Shown here piece after piece: positions 39,487 to 48,654 of a stretch of 64,000 nucleotides of DNA (the stretch's first letter is position 1; each line of letters opens with the position of its first letter). The notes beneath the pieces were generated by a model. It was not told the origin of the DNA, searched no databases, and saw nothing but the letters and a program-made list of their open reading frames with translations. Source of the DNA: Serratia inhibens (GTDB lineage Bacteria; Pseudomonadota; Gammaproteobacteria; Enterobacterales; Enterobacteriaceae); NCBI RefSeq assembly GCF_003591175.1, contig NZ_QYYG01000001.1:124001-188000 (forward strand), given 5' to 3'. The position numbers were made by a program, and so were the translations under genes.

Positions 39487-39686
39487 CTTATTTCTGCATC
39501 AATGACCGCCGCTCAGCTTGATACGTAACCCCTGGTTGACGAAAGACGATCTCCCTGCAATCACATTATATTTATCTAAAAAATTATTGCCGGTTATCAT
39601 AACTCTCTGCGAATGAACTAAAATGACGCCGATGGTGTTATTTACTTGCGTTTAAAATCATCAACGACAGCGATAAATCAGAGTTC

Positions 39687-39704
39687 TGTCAACTTTTGCT
39701 GACA
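39687..39704. promoter_or_regulatory. TyrR box upstream of tyrR
   Basis: TGTCAA-N6-CTGACA is an 18-bp palindrome with the invariant outer TGT/ACA of the TyrR consensus TGTAAA-N6-TTTACA. It sits 80 bp before tyrR and fits the autorepression known in E. coli. Confidence 0.7.
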
Positions 39705-39783
39705 GATTGCTTCTACCGCTCGGGGTGAGAGAGTATCATCATCGTCAGTCATCCCCGCACCTGCAGAGATAAGGCCAATACTG

Positions 39784-41355
39784 ATGCGTTTGGAAGTATT
39801 TTGCGAAGACCGACTCGGTCTGACTCGAGAATTACTCGATCTTTTGGTATCGCGCAGCATTGATTTACGGGGTATCGAAATCGATCCCATCGGCCGCATT
39901 TACCTCAATTTTTCCCAGCTGGATTTTGACACCTTCCGCGCGCTGATGGCGGAAATCCGCCGCATTGCCGGTGTGACCGACGTGCGCACCGTTAACTTCA
40001 TGCCATCCGAGCGCGAACACCGTGCGTTGCGGGCGCTGCTGGAGTCGATGCCGGAGCCGGTATTTTCGATTGATATGCGGGGCAAGGTCGAGTTGGCCAA
40101 CCCGGCAGCACAGGTGTTGTTCAGCTTCAGCGAAGATAAAATCCGCAATCAAACGGCTACGGCTCTGATTGGTGGCTATAACTTCAACCGCTGGCTGGAG
40201 AGCGAACAAACGGCGCCGCACTCAGAACGTGTCGTGATCCGCAGTCAGGATTTCCTGATGGATATCACGCCCATCTACCTGGAAGACGAAAACCAGCAGA
40301 ACGCCACCGTTGGTGCGGTGGTCATGCTCAAGTCGACCGCGCGCATGGGGCGCCAGCTACAGAACCTGTCGGTGAACGACGATACCGAATTCGATCATAT
40401 CGTGGCCGTCAGCCCGAAAATGCGCCAGGTGCTGGAGCAGGCCCGTAAACTGGCGATGCTGGATGCGCCATTGCTGCTGGTCGGCGACACCGGCACCGGC
40501 AAAGACATCCTGGCTCGCGCCTGCCACCTGCGCAGCCCACGCGGCAAACAGCCGTTTCTGGCGTTAAATTGCGCGGCACTGCCGGATGACGTGGTGGAAA
40601 GCGAATTGTTCGGCCATGCGCCTGGCGCTTATCCCAATGCGCTGGAAGGCAAAAAGGGCTTCTTCGAGCAGGCGCACGGCGGCTCGGTGCTGCTGGATGA
40701 GATCGGTGAAATGTCGCCGCGAATGCAAACCAAACTGCTGCGTTTCATCAACGACGGCACTTTCCGCCGCGTAGGGGAAGAGCATGAAGTACACGTGGAT
40801 GTGCGAGTCATCTGCGCCACCCAGAAAAACTTGACTGAGCTGGTGCAGCGCGGTGAATTCCGCGAGGACCTCTATTATCGCCTTAACGTACTGACCATCA
40901 CTATTCCGCCGCTGCGCGAGCGTCCGCAGGACATCATGCCGTTGACCGAGCTGTTTGTGGCGCGCTTTGCCGACGAACAGGGTGTGGCGCGGCCGAAGTT
41001 GGCGAACGATCTGGGCAGTTTCCTCAGCAAGTACGGTTGGCCAGGTAACGTGCGGCAGCTGAAAAACGCCATTTACCGCGCTCTGACGCAAACTGAAGGC
41101 TTTGAACTGCGTCCGCAGGATATCGTATTGCCGGAGTTTGAGGTCGAGATGTCGCTGGGCGACGAAGTGCTGGACGGTTCGCTGGACGATATCAGCAAGC
41201 GTTTCGAGCGTTCGGTGCTGACGCGGTTGTACCGCACTTACCCGAGTACGAGAAAACTGGCGAAGCGTCTGGGGGTTTCACATACCGCGATCGCCAATAA
41301 GCTGCGTGAGTATGGGTTGAGCAGCCGCAAGGCGACAGGGGAAAGCGAAGAATAA
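39784..41355 (+). CDS. tyrR: TyrR, aromatic amino acid regulator
   Basis: 523 residues (E. coli 513). N-terminal ACT domain (1-70), PAS-like region (80-190), AAA+ domain with Walker A GDTGTGKD at 234-241, and a C-terminal Fis-type helix-turn-helix (STRKLAKRLGVSHTAIANKLREYGL). Represses or activates aromatic amino acid synthesis and transport genes with Tyr, Phe or Trp. Where sigma-54 activators carry GAFTGA, this protein has GAYPNA at 281-286; E. coli TyrR lacks the loop altogether, which accounts for much of the length difference. A TyrR box lies upstream. Confidence 0.96.
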   Translation: MRLEVFCEDRLGLTRELLDLLVSRSIDLRGIEIDPIGRIYLNFSQLDFDTFRALMAEIRRIAGVTDVRTVNFMPSEREHRALRALLESMPEPVFSIDMRGKVELANPAAQVLFSFSEDKIRNQTATALIGGYNFNRWLESEQTAPHSERVVIRSQDFLMDITPIYLEDENQQNATVGAVVMLKSTARMGRQLQNLSVNDDTEFDHIVAVSPKMRQVLEQARKLAMLDAPLLLVGDTGTGKDILARACHLRSPRGKQPFLALNCAALPDDVVESELFGHAPGAYPNALEGKKGFFEQAHGGSVLLDEIGEMSPRMQTKLLRFINDGTFRRVGEEHEVHVDVRVICATQKNLTELVQRGEFREDLYYRLNVLTITIPPLRERPQDIMPLTELFVARFADEQGVARPKLANDLGSFLSKYGWPGNVRQLKNAIYRALTQTEGFELRPQDIVLPEFEVEMSLGDEVLDGSLDDISKRFERSVLTRLYRTYPSTRKLAKRLGVSHTAIANKLREYGLSSRKATGESEE

Positions 41356-41380
41356 AAAACGGGCGCCGAGGCGCCCGTTT
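41354..41380. terminator. Bidirectional terminator between tyrR and tpx
   Basis: AAACGGGCGC (41357-41366) pairs with GCGCCCGTTT (41371-41380) over a 4-nt loop. The A-run before it serves tpx on the minus strand; three Ts end the tyrR side. Confidence 0.8.
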
Positions 41381-41417
41381 CGCTGATCAGAGCCCGCGAA
41401 AGCCGGCCCTGGTTACA

Positions 41418-41921
41418 TCACTTCAGTGCAGCCAGCGCAGCATCGTAATCCGGCTCGTTGGTGATCTCATTCACCAACTCGCTGTACAGCACATTATCCT
41501 GGCCATCCAGCACCACGACCGCACGCGCCGTCAGACCCGCCAACGGGCCTTCAGCGATTTCAACGCCGTAAGCCTGTTTGAATTCCGCGCCACGCAGGGT
41601 GGACAGCGTCACTACGTTGCTCAGGCCTTCCGCGCCGCAGAAGCGTGACTGGGCGAACGGCAGATCGGAGGAGATGCACAGCACCACGGTATTATCCAGA
41701 CCGCTCGCCAGTTGGTTGAATTTACGTACCGAGGCAGCGCAAACGCCGGTATCAATACTTGGGAAGATGTTCAGGACTTTGCGTTTACCCGCGAAGCTGC
41801 TTAGCGCTACGTCTGACAGGTCTTTGGCAACCAGCGAGAATGCTTTGGCTTGTTCGCCCGACTGTGGCAGGTGGCCTGCAACGCTGACCGGGTTACCTTG
41901 GAAATGTACTGTCTGAGTCAT
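41418..41921 (-). CDS. tpx: Thiol peroxidase Tpx
   Basis: 167-residue atypical 2-Cys peroxiredoxin that reduces alkyl and lipid hydroperoxides with thioredoxin. Peroxidatic Cys in [13 protein letters not shown] and resolving Cys in QSRFCGAEG are both present. In E. coli the protein is found largely in the periplasmic fraction but has no signal peptide, as here. Convergent with tyrR. Confidence 0.97.
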   Translation of the reverse strand: MTQTVHFQGNPVSVAGHLPQSGEQAKAFSLVAKDLSDVALSSFAGKRKVLNIFPSIDTGVCAASVRKFNQLASGLDNTVVLCISSDLPFAQSRFCGAEGLSNVVTLSTLRGAEFKQAYGVEIAEGPLAGLTARAVVVLDGQDNVLYSELVNEITNEPDYDAALAALK

Positions 41922-42144
41922 TGGCTTGGTTCCTTTTACAGGTGTTTATACAAAGGGTATGAGCCTAATAAAACAGTCCCAATGGCTGGGATTACCATTA
42001 GGTTCACGCCCTGGCGTCAGTTTAAGTCAACAATTGTGGGTTGGATATATAAAGTTTGCTAAATAGTTGTATATATTAGGTTGTGTCCAAAAACTATTCG
42101 CCTGTTCGCCCGATTTTATGCGCTATTTTTGCTCAGGAGCCGTT

Positions 42145-43125
42145 ATGAGAAGCATGCGTTTTTACCCAGAAGCCTGGCCATTGCATACCGCCTTTGTCAT
42201 TGCCCGCGGCAGCCGCACCGAAGCGAAAGTGGTGGTGGTCGAGATTGAACTGCAGGGTGTACGCGGTATCGGCGAATGTACGCCGTATGCGCGCTATGGC
42301 GAAAGTGAAGCCTCGGTGCTGGCGCAACTGGCCGAGGTGGCACCGGCTATCGAGCGGGGAGTGACGCGTGAGCAATTGCAGTCTCTGATGCCGGCGGGCG
42401 CGGCGCGGAATGCGGTGGATTCGGCGCTATGGGATCTGGAGTGCCGTCTAAGCGGCCAGAGCCGCTGGCAGCGCAGCGGTGTCATGGAGCCGGAACGCAT
42501 CCTGATGGCGCAAACCGTCAGCATCGGCTCGCCGGAGGCCATGGCGTTCGCTGCGCGCGAACTCGACCAGCAGGGCGCTCGTCTGTTGAAAATCAAGCTG
42601 GATAATCACCTGATCAGCGAACGACTGGTGGCTATCCGCGCAGCGGTGCCGAATGCGACGCTGATCGTCGATGCCAACGAATCCTGGCAGGCGGAGGGGC
42701 TGGCGGCGCGTTGTCAACTGTTGGCGGATCTGGACGTGGCGATGTTGGAACAGCCACTGTCTGCCGCCGATGACGGCGCGCTGGAGAACTTTATCCACCC
42801 GCTGCCGATTTGTGCCGATGAGAGCTGCCACACCCGCCGCGATCTGCCGGCGCTTATCGGCCGCTATCAGATGGTCAATATCAAACTGGATAAAACCGGT
42901 GGCCTGACGGAAGCGCTCGCGCTGGCTGCGCAGGCGCGGGAGCAGGGGTTTGCCATTATGCTCGGCTGCATGTTGTGTACTTCACGGGCAATCAACGCGG
43001 CGTTACCGCTGGCCCCGGGAGCGCGCTTTGTGGATTTGGATGGCCCAACCTGGCTGGCACGGGACGTTGATGCGGGGCTGGATTTCGACTATGGGGCGAT
43101 CAATCTCGCCCCGCGGCAGAATTAA
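42145..43125 (+). CDS. ycjG: L-Ala-D/L-Glu epimerase
   Basis: Enolase-superfamily enzyme that epimerises L-Ala-D-Glu from murein to L-Ala-L-Glu during cell-wall recycling. 326 residues (E. coli 321). Active-site blocks in order: KIKLDNHLI (catalytic Lys in the KxK-type segment), LIVDANESW and ICADESC (metal ligands), NIKLDKTGG (second Lys) and the CMLCTS loop. Start at MRSMRFYPEAW; an open frame upstream adds 26 unlikely codons. Its stop overlaps the mpaA stop by 4 bp in convergent orientation. Confidence 0.95.
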   Translation: MRSMRFYPEAWPLHTAFVIARGSRTEAKVVVVEIELQGVRGIGECTPYARYGESEASVLAQLAEVAPAIERGVTREQLQSLMPAGAARNAVDSALWDLECRLSGQSRWQRSGVMEPERILMAQTVSIGSPEAMAFAARELDQQGARLLKIKLDNHLISERLVAIRAAVPNATLIVDANESWQAEGLAARCQLLADLDVAMLEQPLSAADDGALENFIHPLPICADESCHTRRDLPALIGRYQMVNIKLDKTGGLTEALALAAQAREQGFAIMLGCMLCTSRAINAALPLAPGARFVDLDGPTWLARDVDAGLDFDYGAINLAPRQN

Positions 43126-43829
43126 TCCTGGTAGGTCAGCAACTCTGCCATCGCATCGAGGTAACTCTCGCTGGCGGCATCGGCGGAAATTGGCGGAAAC
43201 TCGGCGGTAATGCAAGGCAGCGACAAATCGGCGCACCAACTGCCGAACGAACCCGGCGTTTCGTAACCCACGCTGGTGACCAGCGGCAAGGCAAATTTAT
43301 GTGAAAGCCAGACACCGAGTTGGGAACTGGCGGGATCTTCAATGCAGGCCAAGGGTTCATGAAACGACACTACCCAGCGCGGTTTCAGCCGATGAATCAG
43401 GTGACACAGCGCCTGGGTTTCCGGTTCCGAACCGGGACGGCCGCCGGTTGACAGCTTGACGTCCCGCGCTTCTGCCGCACTGTTCCAACGATAAACCGTA
43501 TCGCCGGAGCGCCAGTTGGCGGCGGGGAAGTTACGGTTCAGGTCAACGCCGTTGGCATTGGCGCGCAACCCCAGTTGGCAGCCGTCGGGATTGACCGCCA
43601 ACACCACGTGATGGCGCAGCCGGTTTGGCGCAATGCTGCGTAGCGCACAAGAAAGGGTGACGATAGCGGCCCCCTCGTCACCGTGGGTACCGGCGATGAT
43701 CAGCCCGGTTTCCGGGCCGCTGATGGCTGCGGGGAAATAGAGCAACGGTGCGCCTAACAGCGAACTGCCGTAATTCTCTCCTGCAACGGCCAATTGGCCA
43801 CGTTCACTGCGCGGTCGATGCTGGATCAT
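43122..43829 (-). CDS. mpaA: Murein tripeptide amidase A
   Basis: Cytoplasmic zinc carboxypeptidase of the M14 family that cuts the D-Glu-diaminopimelate bond of murein tripeptide. 235 residues (E. coli about 240). Zinc ligands in HGDEG and SFHEP, Arg/Asn substrate block ANGVDLNRNFP, and catalytic Glu in ITAEFP near the C-terminus. Works in the same recycling route as ycjG and the MppA binding protein next door. Confidence 0.95.
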   Translation of the reverse strand: MIQHRPRSERGQLAVAGENYGSSLLGAPLLYFPAAISGPETGLIIAGTHGDEGAAIVTLSCALRSIAPNRLRHHVVLAVNPDGCQLGLRANANGVDLNRNFPAANWRSGDTVYRWNSAAEARDVKLSTGGRPGSEPETQALCHLIHRLKPRWVVSFHEPLACIEDPASSQLGVWLSHKFALPLVTSVGYETPGSFGSWCADLSLPCITAEFPPISADAASESYLDAMAELLTYQD

Positions 43830-44036
43830 GGTGTTGTCCCTGGGTTAAACGTCGAGAGTCATTATCATTTTATTCAGTGTATTACGCTTTGGCTCATCTT
43901 TCCCAGAGCAATCGTTTCACCTTTGCCTGATATGTGAGCTGTGCGTTGGCGCAGGCAACAATAAAACCGCGCCGGCCATTTCGCTGTTGTTATACTATCG
44001 GCAAAGCTAACCCAATAACCAAGCAGGGGATTTAAC

Positions 44037-44387
44037 ATGCCAGTAGCCAGAATAGTTGCCAGCTATAGCGAAAATGAAAAGGATACCATCACGCTGCTGT
44101 GCGGCGTGGATGAGGAAAACCAGATCCGTCAGGGGGAATGGTTCGGCGTGGTGAAGAATGACGATGGGCGCGGCGATGAGTCCAATTATCCCTTTACCCT
44201 GCACGTCGACTACCAGAAAAACACCTTCTATCTCGACTATGGTTATGACGATGCCGAGTCGCGCCAGATGCAGAAGACCGATATTTATTCTAAACCGCTC
44301 GCCGAACAAAGCTTCTTCACCATTTTCGACGAGGAAGAGGGTGAAGAGTTCAGCTACCGCATCAACAGCATTCATCTTTACGACTAA
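44037..44387 (+). CDS. Small acidic protein of unknown function
   Basis: 116 residues, acidic and rich in aromatic residues (DYQKNTFYLDYGYDDAESR, FFTIFDEEEGEEFSYRI), with no signal peptide or membrane segment; probably a small beta-rich cytoplasmic domain. Codon use looks like its neighbours, so a resident gene. It lies between mpaA and mppA, where E. coli has ycjY and ycjZ, and has its own terminator. I do not recognise a family. Confidence 0.75.
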   Translation: MPVARIVASYSENEKDTITLLCGVDEENQIRQGEWFGVVKNDDGRGDESNYPFTLHVDYQKNTFYLDYGYDDAESRQMQKTDIYSKPLAEQSFFTIFDEEEGEEFSYRINSIHLYD

Positions 44388-44404
44388 TCACGCCTGAGAC
44401 CAAA

Positions 44405-44440
44405 ATGCCCGTGCCGACGCTGTCGCACGGGCATTTTTTA
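44405..44440 (+). terminator. Terminator after the small acidic gene
   Basis: A 10-bp stem ATGCCCGTGC (44405-44414) with GCACGGGCAT (44425-44434), followed by a T-run to 44439. The stem can extend into the loop by a few more pairs. Confidence 0.85.
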
Positions 44441-44545
44441 TTGTCTGGCCCTCAGTTTTTGCATCTTGTCCGCCCTGAGCTATAGGTGAGAGGGATCTTG
44501 TGCTATATGATAAAAAATTCAGATGGTTAACGGGGATGAATCAGA

Positions 44546-46180
44546 ATGACGAGAAGAAAAATTCAGCAAGGTTTTCGTTTGGCGTTGTGTGCAGTGGCTA
44601 TTGGCGCAGGATTAAGCAGCGCGATGGCGGCGCAGGTTCCCCCAGGCACCACTCTGGCGGAAAAGCAGGAAATTGTGCGTCATATTAAAGATGAGCCGGC
44701 TTCGCTGGATCCGATCAAGGCAGTGGGGTTGCCGGAGGCGCAATTGGCACGCGATCTGTTCGAAGGGCTGGTGAATCAGGATGCCAACGGCAAGGTGATC
44801 CCTGGCGTTGCCACCCGTTGGCAAACGTCCGATAACCAAACCTATATCTTCACGTTGCGCAAAGATGCGCGCTGGTCAAACGGTGACCCTGTAACGGCAA
44901 AAGATTTCGTTTATAGCTGGCAACGCCTGGTCGAGCCGAAAAATCTGTCACCTTTCGCCTGGTTCGCCCAATTGGCCGGTATTCAGAACGCCGACGAGAT
45001 CATTGCAGGCAAGCTGCCTGCCGACAAGCTGGGCGTAACGGCGTTGGACGATTACACCTTTAAAGTGCAGTTGAACAAACCGGTACCCTATTTTGTCAGC
45101 CTGACCGCCAACTTCAGCCTGTTCCCGGTGAACCGGTCGGTGGTGGAGAAGTTCGGCAATGACTGGACCAAAGTCGGCAACCTGGTGGGCAATGGTGCAT
45201 TCAAACTGCAGGAACGTGTGGTCAACGAGAAACTGGTGCTGACGCCAAATGAACATTACTGGGATCACGCACATACCGTGCTGACCAAAGTAACCTTTGT
45301 GCCGATCAACCAGGAGTCCAATGCCACCAAGCGCTATCTGGCCGGCGACATTGATATCACTGAGTCCTTCCCGAAAAACATGTACCAGAAGTTGCTGAAA
45401 GATATCCCGGACCAGGTTTATACCCCGGATCAGCTCGGTACCTATTATTACGCCTTCAATACCCAACGTGCGCCGACCAACGATGTGCGAGTGCGTAAAG
45501 CGCTGTCTTATGCGATCGACCGTAAAATTATTGCCGAAAAAGTGCTGGGCACCGGTGAGAAACCGGCTTATCACTTCACACCGGACGTCACCGCCGGGTT
45601 TAAACCGGAAGTGAGCCTGATGCAGCAGCAATCGCAGGCGGAACTGAATGCGCAGGCCAAGACGCTGATGCAGGCCGCCGGCTACGGCCCAAATAACCCG
45701 TTAAAGCTGACATTGCTGTACAACACCTCTGAAAGCCATCAGAAAATCGCGATTGCCGTGGCTTCGATGTGGAAGAAAACGCTCGGTATTGACGTCAAGC
45801 TGCAAAACCAGGAATGGAAAACCTATATCGACAGCCGCAACACCGGTAACTTCGACGTAGTGCGTGCTTCCTGGGTGGGCGATTACAACGAGGCATCGAC
45901 CTTCCTGTCGTTGTTGAGTTCATCCCACAGCGGCAACATCGCCAAATTCAAGAGCGCCAGGTATGACAATCTGCTGGCGCAGGCCAGCCGGGAAACCAAC
46001 GCAAAGGCTCTGACGGCGGATTACAATAAAGCGGAACAGATCATTGCGGAACAGGCACCGATCGCGCCAATTTACCAGTACACCAACGGTCGCCTGATCA
46101 AGCCTTGGGTAAAAGGTTACCCGATCACCAATCCGGAAGACGTGGCTTACAGCCAGACGATGTATATTTTGCAGCACTGA
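44546..46180 (+). CDS. mppA: MppA, murein peptide-binding periplasmic protein
   Basis: 544 residues (E. coli 537), SBP_bac_5 family. Signal peptide to about residue 28 (SSAMAA). Contains the OppA/MppA block LVGNGAFKL, FNTQRAPTNDVRVRKALSYAIDR and the ligand-cleft WVGDYNEASTFL. Binds L-Ala-gamma-D-Glu-meso-Dap and hands it to the Opp permease for recycling. The gene is distinguished from oppA by its neighbourhood (mpaA, ycjG), as in E. coli; an OppA paralogue cannot be fully ruled out. Confidence 0.88.
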   Translation: MTRRKIQQGFRLALCAVAIGAGLSSAMAAQVPPGTTLAEKQEIVRHIKDEPASLDPIKAVGLPEAQLARDLFEGLVNQDANGKVIPGVATRWQTSDNQTYIFTLRKDARWSNGDPVTAKDFVYSWQRLVEPKNLSPFAWFAQLAGIQNADEIIAGKLPADKLGVTALDDYTFKVQLNKPVPYFVSLTANFSLFPVNRSVVEKFGNDWTKVGNLVGNGAFKLQERVVNEKLVLTPNEHYWDHAHTVLTKVTFVPINQESNATKRYLAGDIDITESFPKNMYQKLLKDIPDQVYTPDQLGTYYYAFNTQRAPTNDVRVRKALSYAIDRKIIAEKVLGTGEKPAYHFTPDVTAGFKPEVSLMQQQSQAELNAQAKTLMQAAGYGPNNPLKLTLLYNTSESHQKIAIAVASMWKKTLGIDVKLQNQEWKTYIDSRNTGNFDVVRASWVGDYNEASTFLSLLSSSHSGNIAKFKSARYDNLLAQASRETNAKALTADYNKAEQIIAEQAPIAPIYQYTNGRLIKPWVKGYPITNPEDVAYSQTMYILQH

Positions 46181-46212
46181 TTGATCAGCGTTGTTCTTAA
46201 GGTACTTTTCAG

Positions 46213-46236
46213 GCCCCGCTCAAATGCGGGGCTTTT
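46213..46236 (+). terminator. Terminator after mppA
   Basis: GCCCCGC (46213-46219) pairs with GCGGGGC (46226-46232) over a 6-nt loop, then four Ts and a T-rich tail. Confidence 0.85.
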
Positions 46237-47305
46237 ATTTGGCTAATGGCGACACAAACAACGCGCTGCGCGCAACAGAGGAAGGAAATATGCAAGACAC
46301 GTCGTGCGCGCAGCCGGGGACGATCAGTAACTGACGCTTGACACTCGGGGCGATAAAACGCCGATCGTAAGCCGCATAGGCGACGCCGCGTTGCAGACGA
46401 TAGGGGCCCTGAGCCTGCGCAGCACAGGATTTGTCGAGTATCTTGTAGAAGGTGCCGGGTGCGTGCCCGGTATCTTTTTCGCCCTCAATATAAGTGATGT
46501 CCGCCGCGGCATAGCGTTGGCGCACAGTTTCGCGGGTTTGACCGTGAAACCCGGGGATATTTTCAATACCGTATTTCCAGCGATTTAGGTTTGGGCATGA
46601 GTCAGCGGTCATTTCCGTCCAGGTAAAGCCGCAGCCTTTTTCCTGACTACAGCTACGCCAGTCGGCAACCGGCTGTGGCCGAAAACGATCAAAGTAAAGC
46701 CAACTGCCGGGGTCGGACACGACATAACGCAGGCTCACGCCGGTGGGCGGTTCCGCAAACCCGACATAGTGCTGCACGAACTGCGCGCCGGCGGAAAACC
46801 CAGCGACAGTGACCTGCCGTAACTGCGGCCATTTGATTTTCAGCTCGGCGATCAATTGGTCAAGTGCGGAAAACGAGCTGACTCTTGACTGTAAATCCAA
46901 CCCACCCTCGATCCAGGAACTGCAACTCCACAATGTATCATCCGGCTGCGCCGCAGGAACGCCGGGCGAATGGCAGCGCCTGGCCTGAGCGGCGGGAACC
47001 GGATAGAGCGGCGCAACCAGTAAAGTGTCGTCGGTTTTATCTGCCAGTTGGGCCGCCTTCAGGGCCGCAGTCAGCGTTTTTCCGGCATCCCTGGGGTAAC
47101 CGTGCAGCACGACTAAAGCGGAATGTGGCGTGCGCCCGTGGGATTTTACGACGTAGTAAGGCAAATTACCTGCCGAGTCATCGAGCTTGAGCTGATAGGC
47201 ATCAGCGATGCCCTCGAGTGAATTATCTGCGGCAAACAGCGGATAAAAAGGCGCAGGAGCCAGTGTCAAAACAGAGGCCAGCAGTAACGTCGATGTGCAT
47301 TTCAT
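46235..47305 (-). CDS. Secreted alpha/beta-hydrolase, function unknown
   Basis: 356 residues with a signal peptide (about 1-25, ending LFAAD). Nucleophile elbow G-x-S-x-G is GFSAG, preceded by an LVVLHGYPRDAG oxyanion-type segment and followed by CAHDVSC carrying a candidate catalytic His. Six or more cysteines suggest periplasmic disulfides. Resembles uncharacterised plant/bacterial PHB-depolymerase-like hydrolases; the substrate is unknown. Start at MKCTSTLLLASVL; 11 upstream codons are open. Stands alone, convergent with mppA. Confidence 0.75.
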   Translation of the reverse strand: MKCTSTLLLASVLTLAPAPFYPLFAADNSLEGIADAYQLKLDDSAGNLPYYVVKSHGRTPHSALVVLHGYPRDAGKTLTAALKAAQLADKTDDTLLVAPLYPVPAAQARRCHSPGVPAAQPDDTLWSCSSWIEGGLDLQSRVSSFSALDQLIAELKIKWPQLRQVTVAGFSAGAQFVQHYVGFAEPPTGVSLRYVVSDPGSWLYFDRFRPQPVADWRSCSQEKGCGFTWTEMTADSCPNLNRWKYGIENIPGFHGQTRETVRQRYAAADITYIEGEKDTGHAPGTFYKILDKSCAAQAQGPYRLQRGVAYAAYDRRFIAPSVKRQLLIVPGCAHDVSCIFPSSVARSALFVSPLAK

Positions 47306-47451
47306 GGGGGACCGGGCTGAAAGTTGGGCATTATTCACCCATGTTAACGCATAAGGCGCGGGTCAGGGGTAACCATCGGGTGGCTTTATCTTTGAGTCGC
47401 AAAGCATTAACGCTAGACTCTGGTGTAACTGAAAAGCGAAGGGGATAAGGA

Positions 47452-48435
47452 ATGGATGTCATTGAGGGGCGCGAGTTACAGGTTCCTGATGCGGTGTATG
47501 CCTACCAGCTCGATGGCAAGGGCGGCGTAACATCGATTGACTACGATGATAAAATCACCTGCGATGAGCCTTGCTGGCTGCATCTGGATTATGCGCACCC
47601 GGCCAGCGCTGAATGGCTGAACACTACGCCGTTGTTGCCGGATGCGGTAAGAGAAGCGTTATCGGGGGAAAGCTCGCGTCCGAGGGTCAGCCGCTTGGGC
47701 GATGGCACCATGATCACGTTGCGCAGTATTAATTTCAACGCCAACTCGCGGCCGGATCAGTTGGTGACCATTCGCGTTTATATGACCGATAAACTGATCG
47801 TTTCTACCCGACATCGTAAGGTGTACTCCATCGATCAGGTGGTGAGCGATCTGCAAAGCGGTACTGGGCCAACCAACAGCGGCAACTGGCTGGTGGAAAT
47901 TGCCGATGCCTTGAACGATCACACCAGCGATTTTATAGAGGATCTGCACGATAAGATCATCGATTTGGAAGATGCGCTTTTGGAGCAGCAAATTCCGGAG
48001 CGCGGGCAGTTGGCACTGATACGCAAACAACTGATTGTGTTGCGCCGCTACATGGCGCCGCAGCGCGACGTATTTTCCCGGCTGGCGAGCGAGCGGTTGC
48101 CCTGGATGAACGATGACGACCGACGGCGCATGCAAGATGTTGCCGACCGGCTGGGGCGCGGCCTGGACGATCTGGATGGCAGCATTGCGCGCACCGCGAT
48201 CCTTTCCGATGAAATCACCACCGTGATGGCCGATGCCATGAACCGCCGTACTTACACCATGTCGCTACTGGCAATGGTGTTCTTGCCCACCACGTTTTTG
48301 ACCGGATTGTTCGGCGTTAACCTGGGCGGCATTCCTGGTGGCGGTAATCCCTTTGGCTTTGCCACCTTTTGCCTGATGCTGACGGGCCTGGTGCTCGGTG
48401 TGGCCTGGTGGCTGAAACGCAGCCGTTGGCTGTAG
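47452..48435 (+). CDS. zntB: ZntB, zinc transporter of the CorA family
   Basis: 327 residues, the same as E. coli. Large N-terminal cytoplasmic funnel (1-265), then two C-terminal membrane helices with the family's GVN signature at residues 288-290 ([11 protein letters not shown]). A pentameric, proton-linked zinc carrier in recent work; earlier seen as an exporter. AGGGGATAAGG-type ribosome binding site before the ATG. Followed by fnrS, as in E. coli. Confidence 0.96.
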   Translation: MDVIEGRELQVPDAVYAYQLDGKGGVTSIDYDDKITCDEPCWLHLDYAHPASAEWLNTTPLLPDAVREALSGESSRPRVSRLGDGTMITLRSINFNANSRPDQLVTIRVYMTDKLIVSTRHRKVYSIDQVVSDLQSGTGPTNSGNWLVEIADALNDHTSDFIEDLHDKIIDLEDALLEQQIPERGQLALIRKQLIVLRRYMAPQRDVFSRLASERLPWMNDDDRRRMQDVADRLGRGLDDLDGSIARTAILSDEITTVMADAMNRRTYTMSLLAMVFLPTTFLTGLFGVNLGGIPGGGNPFGFATFCLMLTGLVLGVAWWLKRSRWL

Positions 48436-48463
48436 CCAAAAAAGCGTGAAAACCCGGTTAACA

Positions 48464-48477
48464 TTGAGCGATATCAA
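48464..48477 (+). promoter_or_regulatory. FNR box of fnrS
   Basis: TTGAG-N4-ATCAA matches the FNR consensus TTGAT-N4-ATCAA at 9 of 10 positions. Its centre is about 42 bp before the expected 5' end of fnrS, the position for class II activation; a CATGAT -10 element lies at 48500-48505. Confidence 0.88.
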
Positions 48478-48512
48478 CTTTTGCCTCGGGAAAATGGGGC
48501 ATGATCTCTCTC

Positions 48513-48637
48513 GCAGGTGAATGCAACGTCAAGCGATGGGCGTTGCGCTCCATAATTGTCTTACTTTCTTATTATTTAGAATTACTGCATAGCACATTGA
48601 TTCATACGATGCCGGTCTAACCACCGGCATTTTTTTG
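48513..48637 (+). ncRNA. fnrS: FnrS, anaerobically induced small RNA
   Basis: About 125 nt. The first 60 nt, starting GCAGGTGAATGCAACG and including the GATGGGCGTTGCGCTCC hairpin side, are essentially those of E. coli FnrS; the middle TTACTGCATAGCACA block is also kept. A rho-independent terminator (ATGCCGGT at 48609-48616 with ACCGGCAT at 48623-48630, then seven Ts) ends it. FNR box and -10 element precede it, and zntB lies upstream as in E. coli. It represses oxygen-linked mRNAs through Hfq. Confidence 0.93.
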
Positions 48638-48654
48638 TCTGCAATTTACCGCCT

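Noticed and set aside
43860-43885. Fur-like AT-rich stretch before mpaA
   Set aside because: Only about one and a half hexamers of the Fur consensus match; far weaker than the ryhB site in the same window.
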